DNA of 64,000 bases from Tretioscincus oriximinensis (GCA_022410635.1 JAJVDF010000498.1:190749-254748), one strand, 5' to 3'; shown: positions 46,781 through 57,065, counted from the first letter of the stretch. The notes: generated by a model from the letters alone, not told the origin. Numbers and translations: made by a program.

Positions 46781-47074
46781 ATTAAAGAAGCCTAAAGAAG
46801 TAATAAATAACATAGAGTCTAACTGAATAGAGATTTGGGCAAGATGCTGATTTGATGTGTTGTTAGATTCAGTCTGGTAGTCTTTTAAAAGGCAGCAATG
46901 GAGAAATACTGAAATTCCAACCACTGGCAGATGAGTGCAAAAAGGCCCAAAATTTCCACTCACTATCAGGAGAATCCCTGGAATTGATAAAAACAGATTT
47001 TTTTNAAAAAAGTTCAGTGTACAATAGACAAGAACAGTTGTCTACTTAGCCAAGGTCTGGCTATTAGTGTATCT

Positions 47075-47266
47075 TAGGCTGACCAGATGACCCCTGTGGG
47101 GTGGGTGTGTTGAAAACCTATTTTTGGGGTGTCTCCTGTTTTTTTCTGAGGAAATAAAAAAAATAAAAAAAACTTTTTTGAAAAAAATTCCCCCCAAAAA
47201 ACTGGGAGGCACCCCAAAACTGGGTTTTCAACCCCGCCCCAAAAAAGGGGTCATCTGGTAAGCCTA
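47075..47266. mobile_element. Foldback hAT-like MITE (TAGG...CCTA family), copy 4
   Basis: The ends are TAGGCTGACCAGATGACCCC and GGGGTCATCTGGTAAGCCTA, with inner GGGGTGTCTCCTG paired with GGGAGGCACCCC and a T-rich/A-rich centre. The flanking octamers (GTGTATCT and GATCACCA) do not match, so the duplication is lost or the boundaries have changed. An ambiguous base at 47005 lies just outside. Confidence 0.85.
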
Positions 47267-47434
47267 GATCACCAATAAATGGATGGATACAGGTGAAACA
47301 CCACTTTACCCCAGTGTGACCTTAAAGGACATGATTTCTCATACAATAGGAAGATGACAATCTTCATCCAAGACAGCAGCACAATGCCACTGATTCTATC
47401 CCTTTATTGGTCTTATGTCCTTAAAGGACCTGCC

Positions 47435-47890
47435 TACATCCTAAGATCTTCTGATGAGGTCATCTTCACTCATCAAAGGGGTGTGGGAACATGAAAGGGC
47501 ATTAGTTCCCAAATTATGGAATGGACTCCCAGCAGAGGTGTGTCAGGCACTGTACATATTTAGATGTCTGGTGAAGATGGACCTGTTCACCTTAGCCTTT
47601 GACTGAGTGAACTATACCCTCTCATCTTGCAGACATTATTTTTAATTGTTCTATTACATGTGAAACTGTTATAATGAGCCCCGAAATAACAAAATTTATG
47701 GTGTAATGAACAAATTTGAAAGTCCTGGCAGAAAGCTCATAAGAATAATGTGGGTTACAATGGGTTTCGTTATAGCAAAAATTTATTATAGCAAACACAT
47801 TCACCTGACCCCTTGGCTTTCATTATAAAAGGATTTCAATTAGAACACAGGGTATAGGGCAGAGTAAAAATGTAAATAAATAAATAATTT
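47435..47890 (+). mobile_element. L2-like LINE ORF2 end and tail, sense, split by a MITE
   Basis: Conceptual translation near 47445-47560 gives SSDEVIFTHQRG and, with stops, a segment colinear with 49560-49700. The tail CAGGGTATAGGGCAGAGTAA with AAAT units ends near 47890. The 3' UTR is split at 47655-47840. Confidence 0.65.
47655..47840. mobile_element. Probable TA-type MITE inside an L2 tail
   Basis: The ends are imperfect inverted repeats: TGTGAAACTGTTATAATGAG at the left, CATTATAAAAGGATTTCA at the right. A second internal pair is GAAATAACAAAATTTATGGT with GTTATAGCAAAAATTTATTA. The surrounding LINE tail resumes after it. Tigger-type affinity is a guess. Confidence 0.5.
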
Positions 47891-47989
47891 AAATGTAAGT
47901 ACATACATTAATAAATAAGGGAATTCTAGTCGTGCACACTGATAAACAAAGACATCTCACATAAAAGTTAAGCATTTTTAATGCTAATT

Positions 47990-48085
47990 TCTATTACATG
48001 GTTTTATAGTTAATTACCCTGAGACTTTCATGTAGGGTGGGATAAAACTGTAAATAAATAAGTAAATAAACAAATAAATAAATGT
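47990..48085 (+). mobile_element. L2-like LINE 3' tail, sense
   Basis: TTACCCTGAGACTTTCATGT, AGGGTGGGATAAAACTG and an AAAT tail. Confidence 0.7.
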
Positions 48086-49250
48086 ATAGTCAGTTTACAT
48101 CACACAAAAGTATATATGACAGTATATATGCTTGTGCACACACACACACATATCTCACATACCATAAAGGTTTTGGAAAAATGTAATTAATTTACTTGTT
48201 CCCTCTTTCTTTTTCCCTTTGTGCATGTCTGTGTTCTTGAACCATAAGAAAGGTCTTTTGAAAGCAACGTTGTTCATTAGTTGCATAAGAAACCAAAAAA
48301 AGGAATCGGCTAATTCACAGAAACCCATCGGCGTTTAAAAGATTCTAAGAAAGTGCTAAAAATGCTGAGAGCAAAATTTAAGGAAATGGCAAAGAGATGA
48401 AAAGCCGTCCTTTTGAAATTTTAATAGGGTGCTAAAATGAATGGCATATATACATAGGACTAACTCTTAAGCTGCAGTATCCTAAAATGACCACCTCCCG
48501 TCAACGCCAGCTTTCTCAGCTCCCCTTTGCCCCCATCTTCCCTTTGATATGTCTTAGTCACAGAGTCAGCACCTGTGGCTACTCACAGGGTGGTTGGGTA
48601 GCTATAGACTTCTCACAAGCTTGTGATCTATTTTTCAAGAAATGACATTTGTTCCTCTTAGTGGCCCCCTACTGATGTTTTCTCAGTCTTTGTGGATGAC
48701 TGCTGGTTATTCTTCATCTCCAGAGCACTCCTGTTTAGTCTTGTGCAGACTAGAATGGATAATAACTGTGCTCCAATATTCTTTTGGCTCTATTGCACTT
48801 TTGAGAGGTTATATCTTTTTTAACTTAAAACAGCCAAACCCGCTTTCACTGTCATTCCACAGACATTGGTGACATTGAACTGTTATTGAAAGATCATGAA
48901 TAAGAGGTGTTTAGATCTTTGGTCTGTATTTTTGAACTAATTTTTTTGACTGATATGATCACTATCTTCTACACTGTATACTACAGCCACAAGTACATAA
49001 TCCAAATGTTTTGCTGGCGTTCATATATTGGTTGAAAAAAATCCACTAAATGTGGCAACACTTAATGAACATCCCTCTCTTATCTATTTCAATGTCATAT
49101 CAATTAACCTTTCCTCCCCCAATTTTTTGTTGTGACTAAACACAGGGAAATCTTCTGTCTTGATTTTTCAGTTTCAGACAACCTTTGGTGTATTATTTCA
49201 GAAAAGTACCTACTTCCAGCTACATCTGTTTTGGTAATTATGGCCACTTC
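48086..49250. other. No supported feature
   Basis: A short CA array is at 48135-48150. Otherwise unremarkable. Confidence 0.5.
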
Positions 49251-49254
49251 TGGA

Positions 49255-49870
49255 CAGGGACAATCTGACCACAGAAATCAATGTCTGGTAACTTCCAGAT
49301 TGGACTACTGTAATGCACTCTATATGGGGCTACCCTTGAAAATGGTTTTGAAGCTGCAGCTGGTGCAGAACACAGCAGCTACACAGCTGGCCAGAATACA
49401 GGAAAGACTTGCTTTGGATGCCAAGTTGCTATAAAGATTAGTTCAAGATATTAACTCTAACTTTATAAAGCCCTAAATAACTTGCCCCCCTCCCCCCAAA
49501 TATCTAAAACAACACCTTCTCCCATTACAACCTGTCTGGACCTTAAGAACTGCAGAGGAGGCGCTCTTGACTGTACCACCTCTCTCAGTGTCAAAGAGAG
49601 TNGAAACCTGGGATGAGGCATTCTCCGTAACAGACCCCAGACTATGGAACAGTCTTTCCTCTTGACGTGTGTCAATCACCCTCTCTGTGCATTCAGAAAA
49701 TGCTTGAAGATGCACCTCCTTAACATGGCCGTTGGCTGAAAAAACTGCTCTCCCTTCCCTACTTTTAGATACCATTGTTTTAATATATTAATTTTGTTTT
49801 TACTGCTAACTGCCCTGAGACCTTCGGGTACAGGGCAGTATAGAAATGTAAATGAATGGATGGATGGATG
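49255..49870 (+). pseudogene. L2-like LINE ORF2 C-terminus and 3' end, sense
   Basis: Conceptual translation gives TSRLDYCNALYMGLPLK and LQLVQNTAATQLA (49290-49390), then PKYLKQHLLPL, TLRTAEEALLTVP and TDPRLWNSL, the L2-type C-terminal order. The 3' end is CTGCCCTGAGACCTTCGGGT with AATG/GATG tail units (49855-49872). Stops and one ambiguous base (49602) break the frame. It defines the tail seen at many other places in the window. Confidence 0.88.
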
Positions 49871-50540
49871 GATGAATAAGTAAACAAAAGTAGGTGCATC
49901 TGGAGGCATCTGAGATCTGGTTTGCAAGCAGACATAGTAAGCAGCAGCTTAAAAGTCAGAGGGTGTGTTTTTCCTCCTATGCCTCTGGCTCTGTTTAAAT
50001 TTCTCCTGTGACTGCATACTAGCTTCCTCTCCCCCCTTCTCACCATTCTGTTTAGGACCAGGCGGTGTTTGCTAAAATGGACCACCACAAAAAACTGTCA
50101 TCACTGGAACATGAAGGCAGTGAGGAGTCTGAACCTGCTGCAGATTGCCATAACAGCTAACTCACCATCCCTGGGGTCCTGTTGGCATCCACCTCTCCAT
50201 CCCCAGGTGAGTTGGTTGACTCCTCCATGCCCAGTTGCAGCAGTGATGGTGATTTCAGGAGGTCCCTGTACTTCATTAGGAGCCCTTTGGCTTTTTGGAG
50301 AAGGCGCTCCACAAGGTGGTCAGGGATGAGGGAGGGAAAGGAAAGTCTGCTTTGATTGAAATGTGTAAGAATTTTAAATAGGAAATTTAGGAAATTTAAA
50401 TAGAGCCAGAGGCAAAGGGGAAATCACTCCTGTTGATCTCTAGGCTGTTTTATGCATGCACATGAAAAACGTCATCTACAAGCCATGACAATTCTTGATT
50501 ACATGGGGCAAGTCATAAGCTGTGTCCAGACAGAGTCAAT
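49871..50540. other. No recognisable feature
   Basis: Slightly GC-richer around 50160-50340; no family match. Confidence 0.5.
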
Positions 50541-50544
50541 AATC

Positions 50545-50620
50545 CACTTGAAAATCAATCAATCAATACATTTATTACCATCAGAGAGCAGCAACGCAAA
50601 CTATAATGTTCATTTTTCTA
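50545..50620 (-). mobile_element. Possible LINE 3' tail, antisense
   Basis: AAAATCAATCAATCAATACA then TTTATTACCATCAGAGA. On the minus strand this is an AATAAATG-type end followed by TTGA units, like other variable-unit LINE tails in the window. Confidence 0.35.
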
Positions 50621-50904
50621 CATAAAGATAAAAATAAGATCTATTTTGAAATCTTTAAAATATATTATTAATATGATTTAGAATTTTCTCCTAATTCTCA
50701 GCACAAAGGAGCAAAACCTGGAAACCGCAGCAGTGATCAAATCATTTGAAAGTCAAATTTCTGTTGGATTTCCCTCACCAGATTTCTGATTTTAAAGTCA
50801 ATTGTCCAGATTATTCGTTTCCTGGGAAAACCCACTGTTGAATTGGCATATAGGGATATTGTGGGAAGGCTTTAATGCATGGATAGTTTTGATGAGAAAC
50901 TATA

Positions 50905-51095
50905 AAGGTAAGAATCAAAGGAATCTCATATTGACAGTAAAATATCCAGTAGCATTTGGGAGGAGGGATGGACAGCTGGACTTCCTCTTGACAAACAGCA
51001 AACAAAGTGGCCAACAGGAAAGTATGTCACGTTCAAGTAAAATCTCACATGTCAGGAGGTGACAGAATGACAGCATCTCAGAATAGCCTGTAAGG
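50905..51095 (+). repeat. Unclassified repeat pair, copy A
   Basis: Colinear with 54925-55110 at roughly 70-75 percent by eye: AAGGAATCTCATATTGACAG, AAAATATCCAGTAGCATTTG, CTTGACAAACAGCAAACAAA, GTGGCCAACAGGAA and GACAGAATG...CTCAGAAT occur in the same order. Confidence 0.7.
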
Positions 51096-51359
51096 CAGGA
51101 GTGGGAAACCTAAGGCCTGTGTGTTTGATTTGGCTCAAAGAACCATTTGGGCCAGTCCACTGCATGTTCCTTGTGGAACATTATGCCTTCTGGTTTGGAG
51201 GGAGTGAAGCTGGCTGATGCTTCTGGGGGCAAGGATTGCAACTGGACCGACAAATGACTACAGCACTTGGCTGCCATTACACTGTCTGACTGCCACTATG
51301 CCTGCAATGTTGTGGGTCTGGATATGGGAGAACAAAGGTAGAGTGAGGGTGTGTGGCCT

Positions 51360-52317
51360 GTGTAGGGCAGGACATAAGCATATAAGAACATTAAAAAGAG
51401 CTATACCGAATTGGGTCAGAGCCCATCCAGCATTCTGTGTCACACAGAGGCCCACCAGATCCACCTGGGCAATCTGAACAGAGGAAAGCAAAATATGCAC
51501 CTGTTAATGACTCCCTGCAAATGGTATTTNAGGAGTTCTGCCTGTTACTCCATCCCGGACATCCATCCTAGTACCCATTTATACCCTTGGTATCCATAAA
51601 TCTGTCTAGTCCTGTCTTGAAACTATCCAAGCTGTTAGCTACCATCACCTCTTCAGGAAGTAAATTCCACAGGTCAATGACCCTCTAGGTGAAAAAATAC
51701 CTTCCTTTGTCTGTTCTCACTTTTCTGCCCATCAGTTTCAAAGAGTGACCTCTGGTCCTAGTGTTGTATGATAGAGAAAACATTTTTCTCTATCCACCCT
51801 ATCCATCCCATGCATAATCACCTCTCAAGTGTTGCCTTTTGAGGCTGAAGAGGTCCAGACGTTGCAGCCTGACTTCATAAGGAAGGTGCTCCAGACCTTT
51901 TCTGCACCTTCTCTAGTTCCACAATATCCCTCCTGAGATGTGGTAACCAGAACTGAACACAGTATCCCAAATGTGGCCTCACCACAGATTTATAAATAGA
52001 CAAAACAACTGACTTGTTTTCGATTCTTTTCCTAATTATCCCCAACATGGAATTTGCCTTTTTTTGCTGCTGCTGCACACTGGGTTGATATCTTCATTGA
52101 ATTGTCCACCAACATCCCAAGATCCTTTTCTTGCTCAGTCAGAGAAAGCTTGGTTCCCATCAGGTGGTAGGAGTAATTGGGGTTCTTTGCCCCAATGTGC
52201 ATGGCTTTGCACTTTCTTTAATTGAAGTGCATTTGCCACTTTGATGCCCACTCACCCAATTTCAATAGATCACTCTGAAGTGCCTTACAATCATTTTCAG
52301 TTTTCACTACCCTGAAC
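51360..52317 (-). pseudogene. CR1 LINE ORF2 C-terminus and 3' UTR, antisense
   Basis: The left end is antisense 3' UTR (ACATAAGCATATAAGAACAT, ACACAGAGGCCCACCAGATC). A minus-strand frame at 51875-52078 reads KKANSMLGIIRKRIENKSVV, SIYKSVVRPHLGYCVQFWLP and IVELEKVQKRS. Coding text continues right to about 52317 (TTTTCACTACCCTGAAC). It is longer on its 5' side than the copy at 36885-37685. An ambiguous base is at 51530. Confidence 0.9.
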
Positions 52318-52501
52318 AGGGGCATGGCCTAGGGGTGGGGACGAGGTATGACCAAGGCTGGATTTAGGCTGCATTTTGACCAAATACTTAATTTACTTAT
52401 CTACTTATTTATTTATTTTGCTCCCTCTTTTCCCTCAGCTATTTTGGGTTTTATAATAATAAAAGCAATAGAAAAAATTAATATCTTCTTTGTACTTCCG
52501 G

Positions 52502-53873
52502 TGTAACAGGCCAGAGTATACCTCTACACAGACTATACCCCGGGGACAAACTGGTCCAAAGACCAGACTATACCACTCCGGGCCAGATTACACCCCTCAG
52601 GTCAAAATATACTCCTCCAGGCTAGACTATACCTGGGGTTAAAGTGGCCTAGGCTAGATTATACCCCAGGGGATAAACAGGCCAAGATCAGATTATACCC
52701 CTATAGAAAATATATTTACTGATTGGTTTTCAATCAGAGAGAGGAAGAGAAGGAGGGAGAAAGGGGGAAAGGGGAAAAAGGGAGAGAGGAGATGGGAGGA
52801 AAGGAGAAAAGGAGGAAAGAAGAGGAGGAAATGAGGAAAGGAGGAAAGGGAAGGCAGGGAGGGAGGGAGAGGAGATGGGGAAAGGAGGAAAGGAACAAAG
52901 GAGAAAAGGAGAAAAAGGAAAGTTGGGAGAAAAGGAGGAAAAGGAAGGGAGGACAAGGAGCTGGGAAGAAATAAGAAAAGGAGAAGGAGACGAAGAAGAG
53001 GAGTGGAGGAAGAAGATGAAGAAGAGGAGGAAGAAGAAGAAGAGGAAGAAGAAAAAGTAGAAGAAGAGGAAGAAGAATTGCATAACCCAAACAGCAATGA
53101 GTTTATTCCACTAGTGGAAGATAAGAAATAAAGAAAGAGAAAAGAAGAATACAGAAGGAGAGAAAGAAAGCTTGAAACAAAGTGGCTTCCGGGTGGATAA
53201 GGGAAGGGCGGCTAGAGGGCCGAACTTATCTCTGTTAGCAAAGTCAGGCTTATTCTGCTAGTCTCTCATGTGAGGGTGACAGAACCTCAGCTAATTTGCA
53301 TAGCGGGATGAAACGTTTGAGGCAGCTGGGGTGATGGAATCGATTCTTCCAGGTGACTGGATGAAATTTTGTGCTGTTTGGACCAACTGGCATTATTTTT
53401 TNAAAAAAATATGGCTGCACCACGCAGTTGAACTGGGCAAAGCTCATTTCAGATCATAATGAAGTACACACCCACAAACACATCCACCAGATGAAACTCG
53501 TTTCAGACTGCAGTGAAGTACACACTCAAACTCTCTGACATAAACACATAGAAATAAAACCATTCCCCTAGTTGTGTATATTACGCAATGTTACTGATAT
53601 CATGTGGGTATAAGAGGCCTGAGCGGGTATAAATTGATCTAAACCAGTTTGTAACCACAGGGTATAGGCCATTTTATAACCTTGGGCATAATTTAGCCTA
53701 GGGCAATTTATATCCTGTGGATATAAACTGGCCCAGGGAAGTATGAACTGTCCTAGGCCAATTTATACCTTGGGTATGAATTGTCCTAGGCTATAATATA
53801 CCGGGGTATAATCTAGCCTATCCACTTCAACCCCAGCTATACTCTGGACCGGGGTATATTCTGGCCTGTTACA
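52502..53873. mobile_element. Candidate Ginger-like non-autonomous DNA transposon, 1,372 bp
   Basis: It begins TGTAACAGGCCAGAGTATAC and ends with a complementary GTATATTCTGGCCTGTTACA; 20 of the outer 21 bases pair. CCGG (52498-52501) stands at the left and CTGG (53874-53877) at the right; CTGG is the expected product of CpG decay of CCGG. Further in, 52621-52667 pairs with 53803-53846 with few changes, while the left arm has about 100 bp more of the degenerate units between these blocks. The two arms are about 200 and 280 bp, made of units with a TATACCCC core. Between them lie a purine tract and about 400 bp of unclassified sequence with a short direct repeat (AATGAAGTACACAC at 53458, AGTGAAGTACACAC at 53512). 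No transposase frame is present. Confidence 0.75.
52733..53175 (+). repeat. Purine tract of about 440 bp inside the nested element
   Basis: Almost only A and G on the plus strand (units such as GGAGGAAAGG, GAAGAAGAGGAAGAAG), with a short mixed interruption around 53078-53130. Open frames here are low-complexity artefacts (Lys/Glu/Gly one way, Ser/Phe/Leu/Pro the other) and should not be annotated as genes. Confidence 0.9.
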
Positions 53874-53905
53874 CTGGCATCTATATTTTGCCTAAATATG
53901 GCTCT

Positions 53906-54835
53906 GGGTATGGGCCTCAAATGATGTTGCAAATATCCAAGTGGCTCCTGGTAGAAAAAAGATTCCTCATCTTGCTGTAAGGTAGATGTATTGAAACTGG
54001 AAAACCTATGAATTAGCTTACTGGGAAATACAGGGGATAGAGGCATAGTCTACACTACCAGGTGGATGACAACTCCTTATTCGAGGATAAAATTCAGATT
54101 AAGGATTAGTGAAGAATAGGATAAAATCACATATGCAACAAGAAAATATTGTTTGATATAGCAGATAGTAAGAGGAGATAAGAAAAGGCAGGTTCTGAGT
54201 TTCTTGACAATTAGTGTTATGTTATATGTAAACTCTTCACATACTGTAAATTACTTAGATGTGATTTTTTTAGCACATGCTGAGAACTTATGTCCATCCC
54301 ACAGCTAGCCGAACTCAGTCTGAGATTCCCTGACTTTTCTAATTAAAAGGTTAGGCTGAATCTTCTCATAGGGGATTTCTACAGACAGCTTTGACTTTCA
54401 AGCTGAAAATGCTTGTTTCTCATGAGCTGGTGGAAGATTATGAGCACCAATGCATCTGCCTTTGACAAAAAAACAAAAACCCAGCCATACACAGGATGCT
54501 TTTAAGGAACCTGCCTTTTGCAAAATCATCTAGGTTTAAAATTAGCCCACAAGTGCTCACACCCAAGTACTACACACAATTGTGGGTATACAGCAGTGGC
54601 AGTGCTAGAGAGGGCCACTATTACTGGTTAATTGTAATGCAGATATAGGAGAGAAAGATTTATTGAGATAAAATGTAACTGAACTGTTCAGAATCTCCAT
54701 AAGATTAATTTAACAAATCATGATTTACTAAATTCCTTAGGTCTGGGGTGAGGGGGGATAGTGGGTTAGTATTATTGATGGGGTGGAGGGGATATTATTA
54801 TTATTTACCTATTGTACGCATGAATTTAATTGTGC
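53906..54835. other. No recognisable feature
   Basis: Ordinary AT-rich sequence. 54730-54835 is G-rich then T-rich, possibly an L1 3' UTR remnant leading to the A-rich end near 54920. Confidence 0.4.
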
Positions 54836-54843
54836 TATTAGTT

Positions 54844-54892
54844 GTATGTATGTATGCATGATGTATGCATGTATGATGTATGTATGTATGTG
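54844..54892 (+). repeat. (TATG)n microsatellite, imperfect
   Basis: TATG units with several GCATGATG interruptions. Confidence 0.9.
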
Positions 54893-54924
54893 CTTAATTG
54901 TTTAATAATAAAATTATTTTTAAA

Positions 54925-55110
54925 AGAAGGAATCTGACATTGGCAGCAAAATATCCAATAGCATTTGGATGGAAGATGAAAGTACTGTACTTCTTTTCGA
55001 CAACCAGCAAACAAAATGGCTGCCAGAAGACTGGGTCAGTGCACTGAAAATCTCATTTGACAGAAGTTGAGAGAATGGCAGAACTCAGAATACACTGTAA
55101 ATTTATGAAG
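54925..55110 (+). repeat. Unclassified repeat pair, copy B
   Basis: AAGGAATCTGACATTGGCAG, AAAATATCCAATAGCATTTG, CGACAACCAGCAAACAAAAT and GGCTGCCAGAAG are colinear with copy A at 50905-51095. It ends near AACTCAGAATACACTGTAA. Confidence 0.7.
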
Positions 55111-56950
55111 AAAAGTGCATTAAACCAGGCAAATTTATTTATCAGGAAATTCTGGAATAAATAAGTGCTATGTGGATCCAGCCTTAATCTGTTGTAGTCC
55201 AGTGGTTCATAGGTTCATTATATTTTGCATTGCCTTTAACTTAGAAAAACTTACTTTCCTGAGCCCTCCATTATTCACTTATCAAAACTTCTGTGAGTCT
55301 TTCTACCTCACAGCAAAAAGTACTGCACAAGCGCCAATATATCTAGCTAAAAGATACTTGACATGGGATTTATATATTTTCCCATAGGAATATGCCTAGT
55401 AGTTGGGGATTAGCCATTTAAGCTTTGCAAATTCAATTTAAATTGCAAATGAAAGCTATCAGAGGGAAACACCTGTAAGCGTTAAATCAGGCAACTCCTG
55501 GTTTTGAACTAAATCAATAATTTGTAGCAGGACAATGAATATGTACCATCCAATCAAAACAAATAGAGACTTGGTCCGATTATCATAAATGCAATAAAAA
55601 GGCTTGCACAGCATTCTTCTCTCAATTTGTCTTTCACTCTGTTCTATAAAGATAACAAGTGTGGCATCCTCGTAGGCTGCATTGTTTCACCCAGTGTGCT
55701 TTGCCTCTCCAGTCTGGAGTGTATTGTTTTTCAATTTGCTGATGGAAACCATCAATTAGGAATACCAAGAGTCTTGAAAACAGAGACAATAGACCAAAAA
55801 AAGGCATTTCTGAGAGGAAAAAATTAATGATTTATTTATTCTGCTCTGCAGCACTCACTTTTATAACAAAACTTAATCTATTTATGTTAGTGTCTAGACA
55901 AAATCTAAATTGAAAAGTTGAGGTCATACACTACCCAGAGGAGTACCTCATTACAATCACTCATACTGGAATTCCTGCATCACATTTTTCTAGACAAAAC
56001 TTTATTTGACAATTCCCCAAATCTCAACGTATTGTATTCTCAGACTTAATCCACATTTTAAAAGTAGATGATTTAAAGGCAACAAAGTATGGCTTCCAAA
56101 TTATTCCCTCAGCCAGAGAAACTTGATCTCCTGTCTGCTCCTGACTGTATTTCTTACGCAATCTAAAAAGAGATAACTGATTGATCAGTAAAGACATTTA
56201 GAATGTGTGAATTTCTTTGAATTTCATAAAAGCAGTAAAATGACAGATAGTATGAGTGAAGGGAGGAATACACCATTGCTAGAATCAAGGTAACAGGAGT
56301 GAAGAATCTATTACCCTTCAACATTTGTTGAACTGTACCTCCTATCACTCCTACACTGTTTGCACTGGGGGGGAGGCCTACAATAGCCTTCTGTGCTTCT
56401 TGTTAACTGAATGGCAAACACTGTTGCTATGCACAGTTTTCATAGCCACCCATTTTATGAGAAGAATTTGCTCAGAAAACCTCTGCAAGTGCAGCTTTAT
56501 GGAATTCGTGTTAAGTGTACTCTGGCAGTGGTTTTGCTGTGTGCTCCAACTGCAAAGCCAGAAGCAGTTCCAAAGACATCAACTGCTACTTCTGTTGCCT
56601 GACAGAATTTTAAATTTCTGACTAGGAGCCAGAAGCAGACCCAAGGGTCATTTTAATTAGAGTGTTTCTTAAAGCCTGTTTTGCACTTATTCTACACTAT
56701 CTGTTGAAATAGAGGACCTGCCGTTCACACTCAGGGCCTACCATACTCTATACTAAAATGCTTTGGTTCAAGAAGAATTCTCAGTATGGACAGAACCTTG
56801 AATGAAGTCAAATATTTTATTTCTGTGGACTAAGACCAATCTTGTCCTAGGCCACATCCAGTTTTTTTGAGTGGATGGGTAGTGGGTCAATATTAGCATC
56901 ATAATGGCTTATTTGTCACATGTGTTAAGTATTATAACACTATGACACTC
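55111..56950. other. No recognisable feature
   Basis: About 1.8 kb without a family match. Confidence 0.5.
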
Positions 56951-56954
56951 AAAA

Positions 56955-57065
56955 GACTCTTAGGGCACTAGTCTAGTACTGTGGTTAGAATGTCAGCCTC
57001 TTGTTATCCAATTCAATTCTGAACTCCCACATGCAACTAGCTGTCCTGACATGCCTGACATAGGA
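56955..57065 (+). mobile_element. Degraded tRNA-derived SINE head, sense
   Basis: GTACTGTGGTTAGAATGTCAG aligns with the A-box region of the SINE at 38168, and CAATTCAATTCTGAACTCCC with its B-box region. The 3' part is not recognisable. Confidence 0.55.

Larger units (their letters stand above)
52355..53905 (-). mobile_element. hAT-like MITE hosting the 1.37-kb nested element
   Basis: The left part 52355-52501 has GGCTGGATTTAGGCTGCATT, a TTTATTTATTTTGCTCCCTC stretch and TAATAATAAAAGCAATAG. The right part 53874-53905 has CTATATTTTGCCTAAATATG. The outer ends CTGGATTTAGG and CCTAAATATGGCTC form the inverted termini. GGTATGAC before and GGTATGGG after are 6 of 8 identical, a plausible decayed duplication. 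Related copies are at 45615-45765 and 60940-61090. Confidence 0.75.

Noticed and set aside
52693..53097. Open frames of 83-134 codons on both strands
   Set aside because: They are products of the purine tract: Lys/Glu/Gly-rich on one strand and Ser/Phe/Leu/Pro-rich on the other, with no domain and overlapping in several frames.
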